From NCBI RefSeq assembly GCF_900090045.1, contig NC_041783.1:1591001-1655000 (forward strand): a DNA stretch of 64,000 bases. The letters are read 5' to 3'. Below the pieces are notes generated by a model. The model had not been told where the DNA came from, ran no database searches, and was given only the letters and a program-made list of their open reading frames with translations. This stretch comes from Plasmodium malariae. Lineage: Eukaryota > Apicomplexa > Aconoidasida > Haemosporida > Plasmodiidae. Each line of letters opens with the position of its first letter. Positions within the stretch are counted from its first letter, which is position 1. Below are positions 60,157 through 64,000 of this stretch, one piece after another. A program made the position numbers and the translations under genes.

Positions 60157-61105
60157 GAATATGAATAAGAACACAAATACAAATGCGAATACCAACACCA
60201 ATACCAATACGAGTTTAAATTATGTGCATTCCTCTTTTCTGTTAATTACAGCTTTGAACACTTAGTATTGTATTATTTCCATAACCTTTCAAATTTCCTG
60301 TATTTATTTATCATTTTCCATATTTGATGTTCACAATTTTTTTGGGTTAACGCAATCTGTAGGTACATATAAAAAAATATCAAAGAGAACGGTGTATTGA
60401 AAATAGCATTTTTTTTTTTTTTTTTTTATCAATTTCTTTTTATATGCATCCACATACTTTTATATTATACCATATGAATACTACAGTTTCAATAGGATTT
60501 AAAAGTTTTAAAATATTGTAATACTTTTAAAGTAGTTGATATTTTTAATAAACATAAGTTTTCCATAAAATGCCAGAGTATTAAAAAATTAAATAAAAAT
60601 AAAAACATCAAATAGTTTGTTAATAATACATAAGCACATATTTAATTGTAATTTATTTTTATATTTGACAAATAAAATCAAAGGGCGATGGAAATTCTGT
60701 TCTGTATAAATATAATCAGGAAGAACACTATAAATAGTTAATTAGGGTACAAAATTTATATAAGGCATATATCTGTAGCAAAAAGATATTTGTGTGTGCA
60801 ACTATATAGAAATTTTTTTTTTTTTTTTACAAAATTTGAACAACATATGGACGGGAAAAAAATGCAGATATAAAAAATGATATTAGTTAAGAATAAAGGT
60901 AACAAATGGAAAAGAAAAATGTATGTACGAAGTGGACGTAAAAAATGATGATAACAAATAAACGTAACACATAGATGATTGGAAATTCAAAATTGGGATG
61001 GCACAATTAAAATGGCAAAATAGTAAAAAGGTAATATGACAAAATTACAAAGCGGTAAATATGCGGATTGCAGAATCCTATGCACGTGCAGAACTCCTTA
61101 ACGGT

Positions 61106-62335
61106 TTAGAGGACATATTTCTTCGAAAAAACCATGTACGCTGAAAGCGCCAAATCCATAAGAAAGGTTAGAAGACCAGTAAAATTATTGGCTAAATAAA
61201 TATAAAGGAAAATGTTTAAATTACAAAACCAAGTTGTTTCTACGTTATTTGAAGGTACAATCGTTGTAGTTGAAACTTTGACTTGCTCACTCTCATTAAT
61301 TTTCAAATATTCTTCATATGAACAAAAAAATTTACTTGCTTCATATAGATAACTAGAGAACATCACTTGGCTTACAATAAAAACTAAGGTGCATGCATTG
61401 GTTAAGATACCAACTAAAAGGGCAAATTTGCATGTTTTTAAAATAGCATACAAATCGTAATAACTCAGTATAGAAAATACAACTGCAGATATAATTGTAC
61501 TTACTAATAATAATTGGAAATAATAATTCTTTTGTTTTTGTGTGGCGTATATAATAATCTTTACTGTTTCACTAAGGTTTTCTAAATTAAGTACATTATA
61601 TTCTGACAATATTTTCTTAAAAAAATTTCGGTTTTTTAAATATATATAAAAAAGAGATAAATATATATATCCTGTAAATAACTTCAAATAGAATAAAAAA
61701 AATTTTTTTCTGAAATTTCCGTCTGTGCGAATATATAAAACAAAAAATTCTATTAATGATAAAAAGAAAAAAAATGATAGGAATATATATGCAAAATTAT
61801 GCATCACACATAAATTATTTCCTACAGTTGTAAATACATTCGTAATATTATCGTCATTATAATCTTTAAACCAATAAGCATATTCTTTTATATTACAATA
61901 AAATATTTTATTTTCAAGGTTTTGCATAAACATTACAGATATAAATAATAGTTGTAAATGTAAATTTACCGGTTGTATATATTTCTTATAATTAATTAAT
62001 TTTATACATAACATATTTATTCCAAATGTACATAACATATTAATCAAGTTTAAACAAATTAAAAAGGATCCACAAGTAATATTTATAATATTATATGCTC
62101 TGTAATAATTACCAAATATTTTATTATTTTTTAAAATGTTGGCTTTCTCCTCAAATATATTATATGCTTTACTTTGCTCTTGTCCAAATAACATAAGCTT
62201 TCCTGGTATCAAGCTAAATAGTACAATATATGTTGCTACACTGATTATCGACAACACCCTAACCCCTAAGATAACACACTTGGACTTCTTACCTTCTTTA
62301 GTTGTGTGTACTTGTATCATTGTTACTCCCTTCAT
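61106..62335 (-). CDS. Polytopic membrane protein, function unknown
   Basis: Single-exon ORF of 409 residues from an ATG preceded by an A-rich leader. Hydrophobic segments lie roughly at 24-46, 88-112, 124-142, 178-202, 216-236, 272-294, 302-330 and 372-402, so about eight membrane spans. The N-terminus is short and charged (KEGKKSK). The loops are small, with two Cys in the 150-185 region. It lacks the Asn/Lys inserts seen in neighbours, as expected for a membrane protein. I see no transporter signature (no MFS, ABC or PQ-loop motif). Probably a conserved Plasmodium membrane protein of unassigned role. Confidence 0.85.
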   Translation of the reverse strand: MKGVTMIQVHTTKEGKKSKCVILGVRVLSIISVATYIVLFSLIPGKLMLFGQEQSKAYNIFEEKANILKNNKIFGNYYRAYNIINITCGSFLICLNLINMLCTFGINMLCIKLINYKKYIQPVNLHLQLLFISVMFMQNLENKIFYCNIKEYAYWFKDYNDDNITNVFTTVGNNLCVMHNFAYIFLSFFFFLSLIEFFVLYIRTDGNFRKKFFLFYLKLFTGYIYLSLFYIYLKNRNFFKKILSEYNVLNLENLSETVKIIIYATQKQKNYYFQLLLVSTIISAVVFSILSYYDLYAILKTCKFALLVGILTNACTLVFIVSQVMFSSYLYEASKFFCSYEEYLKINESEQVKVSTTTIVPSNNVETTWFCNLNIFLYIYLANNFTGLLTFLMDLALSAYMVFSKKYVL

Positions 62336-62527
62336 TATATTATTTTTTTTTTTTTTTCTTTGCCTTTATTTCAGCACACTATTGTGCCGTTTTTCTTACT
62401 TTATTGTTCCTTTATTTTGTGCTACTTTTAAAACATCAAATAATAAGAAGTCACAAAATAAATATACATAAATTTCAGTTAATCTCGGAAGACCAAAACA
62501 TTCTTCACATTCTGTGAATATATTTCT

Positions 62528-62558
<31 letters not shown>

Positions 62559-63758
62559 CCATAGCATAGTTTAATATATCTTAGCATATTATTTCATATC
62601 ATAACATAACTACTTATGCTTTGCTCATTTGTAAAAAGGTTAAAAATTGTGCGTAGCACTTGTTTGCTTTATTATATTAAATTATTACAAATATCATTCT
62701 TCCATTTGAAAATTAAAATGTAGCAAAAATGTAGCAGATATTTAACAAAAACGTAACAAAAATGTAGCAGAAATGTATCAAAAATATAACAAAATGGTAT
62801 AATATTTTGGTAATATCTCTTCATAAATATTACCCTTCGTTTTTGGAAATTTTAATTTCACTATTTTCAAAAAAGTGCACTTTTCGTCTATAAATTTATA
62901 TACTTTTGTACGAAAAAAATATTTAAATATATAAATATATATATATATATATGTATGTATGTATATATATATGCATGTATGTATGTATGTATGTATGTAT
63001 GTATGTATGTATGTATGCATGTATGTATGTATATACTTTTTATTCGTGTTTAAAAAAAAAAAAGAAAAAAAAATACAAGTTCGATTATGTTCCTTTGCGT
63101 TTATGTATATCCATCAAAATAAATTTTATATACGCTTTTAAAAAATGTAATAATCAGAGAGCAAATTTTGCTTAATCATATAGAGTGAAAAAATCGTGTA
63201 AATTTTTGCTTCTTATTAGGTGTGCGTGAATGACAAGCATTTGTGTGCGCAAACGTTGAACGTACGCGCGATATAACATATATATACTTATACATGTATA
63301 CATATGCATGTATACACACGCATGGTGTTAAATGAAACCTGTTTGTTTTCGTTTTGTATATTTACATTCATATTTTCGCGCAAAGCTGTTTTAAAAGGTT
63401 CTATATTTAAATAATGGGAAATGGGCACACTTAAACAATTAAAAAAAAACAGGAACAAATCATCGTATTAAAAATAAGAGCTCATTATATTATTAAAAAT
63501 TATAACAAATCATAATGTTAAAAATAAAAGAACAGCATAATGTTAAAAATGAATTCAAAGCGTGGTATTAAAAATAGTAGAGCAAAATTATTAAAAAAGC
63601 AGGCACATTAAGATTCACGAGAAGATATTAAATGTGCACGTGCGTGTTAAGCGAATGTTTTATTTTTCACTTAAAATATATTTCGCTTGTAATGTCATTC
63701 CTCATTTGATGTTATTACTTTTTTAAAGCTATTTTTAATTTTTTTTCCTTTTTTTTTC
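62336..63758. other. Intergenic region with ATGT tetranucleotide array
   Basis: Upstream of the membrane-protein gene: poly-T 62341-62357, poly-A 62537-62558, an AAAATGTAGCA-type repeat at 62717-62790, and (TATG)n at 62951-63030. A short plus stretch at 63220-63262 (VCVNDKHLCAQTLN between an ATTAG acceptor and a GTACGC donor) looks like an exon. It might belong with 63759-63860. Confidence 0.45.
62951..63030. repeat. (TATG)n tetranucleotide microsatellite
   Basis: About 18 TATG units with occasional TATA/CATG changes. Open in several frames on both strands. Confidence 0.92.
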
Positions 63759-63860
63759 ATGAAGTACTTTTCGTGTCCAACATACCAGGAAAAGGCACAA
63801 AATATACTTCATAAGAAAAAGGAAGAAATAAGAGGAACCACAAAAATAATAAAGCTGTAA
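63759..63860 (+). CDS. Candidate micro-ORF or terminal exon at the window end
   Basis: ATG ORF of 33 codons starting MKYFSCPTYQEKAQNILHKK and ending TKIIKL before TAA, in G/C-richer DNA than its flanks. It follows a long pyrimidine run, so it may be a terminal exon (a CATGAAG acceptor is possible) joined to 63220-63262 or to something unseen. No family recognised. Confidence 0.28.
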   Translation: MKYFSCPTYQEKAQNILHKKKEEIRGTTKIIKL

Positions 63861-64000
63861 AATGAACAGACGAAAGGATGTTTATTTTTATATGTGTATA
63901 TGCACATCATATGTGTATATATTTATACCCGGGACAAGGTTGAAAAAAAAAAAAAAAAAAAAATTATGAACAGTTAAGGTGTTTTAATTTAAATAAAAAT

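Larger units (their letters stand above)
59311..61105. other. Intergenic region upstream of RCC1
   Basis: Contains a CATTTTTCATTTCG-type minisatellite (59668-59815), poly-T at 60412-60427 and 60809-60820, and ACCAATACCA runs near 60190-60215. Likely includes the missing RCC1 first exon or promoter on minus. The micro-ORF at 60025-60156 is the only other candidate. Confidence 0.5.

Noticed and set aside
1..64000. CRISPR arrays, insertion sequences, transposons, prophage-like or operonic systems
   Set aside because: Tandem repeats here are contiguous without unique spacers, no transposase or reverse-transcriptase motif is present, and the organism is a eukaryote with spliced genes.
1..64000. 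tRNA, rRNA and snRNA genes in the long gaps
   Set aside because: By eye I found no cloverleaf with TTC-loop and CCA-side pairing, nor snRNA consensus. A covariance-model scan would be decisive and was not possible.

Overview
This window is nuclear DNA of a malaria parasite (genus Plasmodium). The evidence is extreme A/T richness between genes with long poly-A/poly-T and (TA)n tracts, long intron-poor coding regions padded with Asn/Lys/Ser/Glu low complexity, short AT-rich GT-AG introns, and a core eukaryotic gene set. It looks like an internal chromosomal block. I see no subtelomeric multigene family, mobile element, CRISPR array or clear tRNA/rRNA gene. The species cannot be fixed by reading alone; base composition seems less extreme than P. 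falciparum.

Layout. 1-1567: upstream DNA with one doubtful mini-ORF. 1568-9274 (+): giant low-complexity protein. 9838-11222 (-): six-exon small gene that I reconstruct, tentatively a mitochondrial ribosomal mL53-like protein. 13324-18840 (+): SERAC1-like alpha/beta hydrolase whose last exon lies behind an intron full of a 12-bp minisatellite. 20641-26481 (-): CCCH zinc-finger protein. 26482-32456: almost 6 kb with only small exon-like candidates. 32457-37609 (-): second-largest subunit of RNA polymerase I, with a frame break at a 30-base A tract. 39847-41322 (+): coatomer delta. 43281-45458 (+): MORN-like repeat protein. 46174-48240 (+): seven-exon PQ-loop protein of the MPDU1 family, reconstructed here. 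48368-49266 (-): candidate small spliced gene. 50558-53878 (-): secretory or membrane-anchored PP2C phosphatase with a long acidic repeat insert. 56316-59310 (-): RCC1-repeat protein, 5' end unresolved. 61106-62335 (-): polytopic membrane protein.

The genes are separate eukaryotic transcription units in mixed orientation, not an operon, and they share no pathway. They cover rRNA synthesis (RPA2), Golgi-ER traffic (delta-COP), dolichol-linked sugar use (MPDU1-like, relevant to GPI anchors), RNA binding (CCCH), signalling (PP2C), lipid hydrolysis (SERAC1-like) and probably the mitoribosome.

I do not see a new multi-gene system. The useful results are two spliced genes recovered from short exons, a homopolymer frame break in an essential gene, minisatellites inside several introns, and a set of cryptic exon chains in 'empty' intergenic DNA with compatible splice phases. 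Those chains are low-confidence and need RNA-seq or cross-species alignment.
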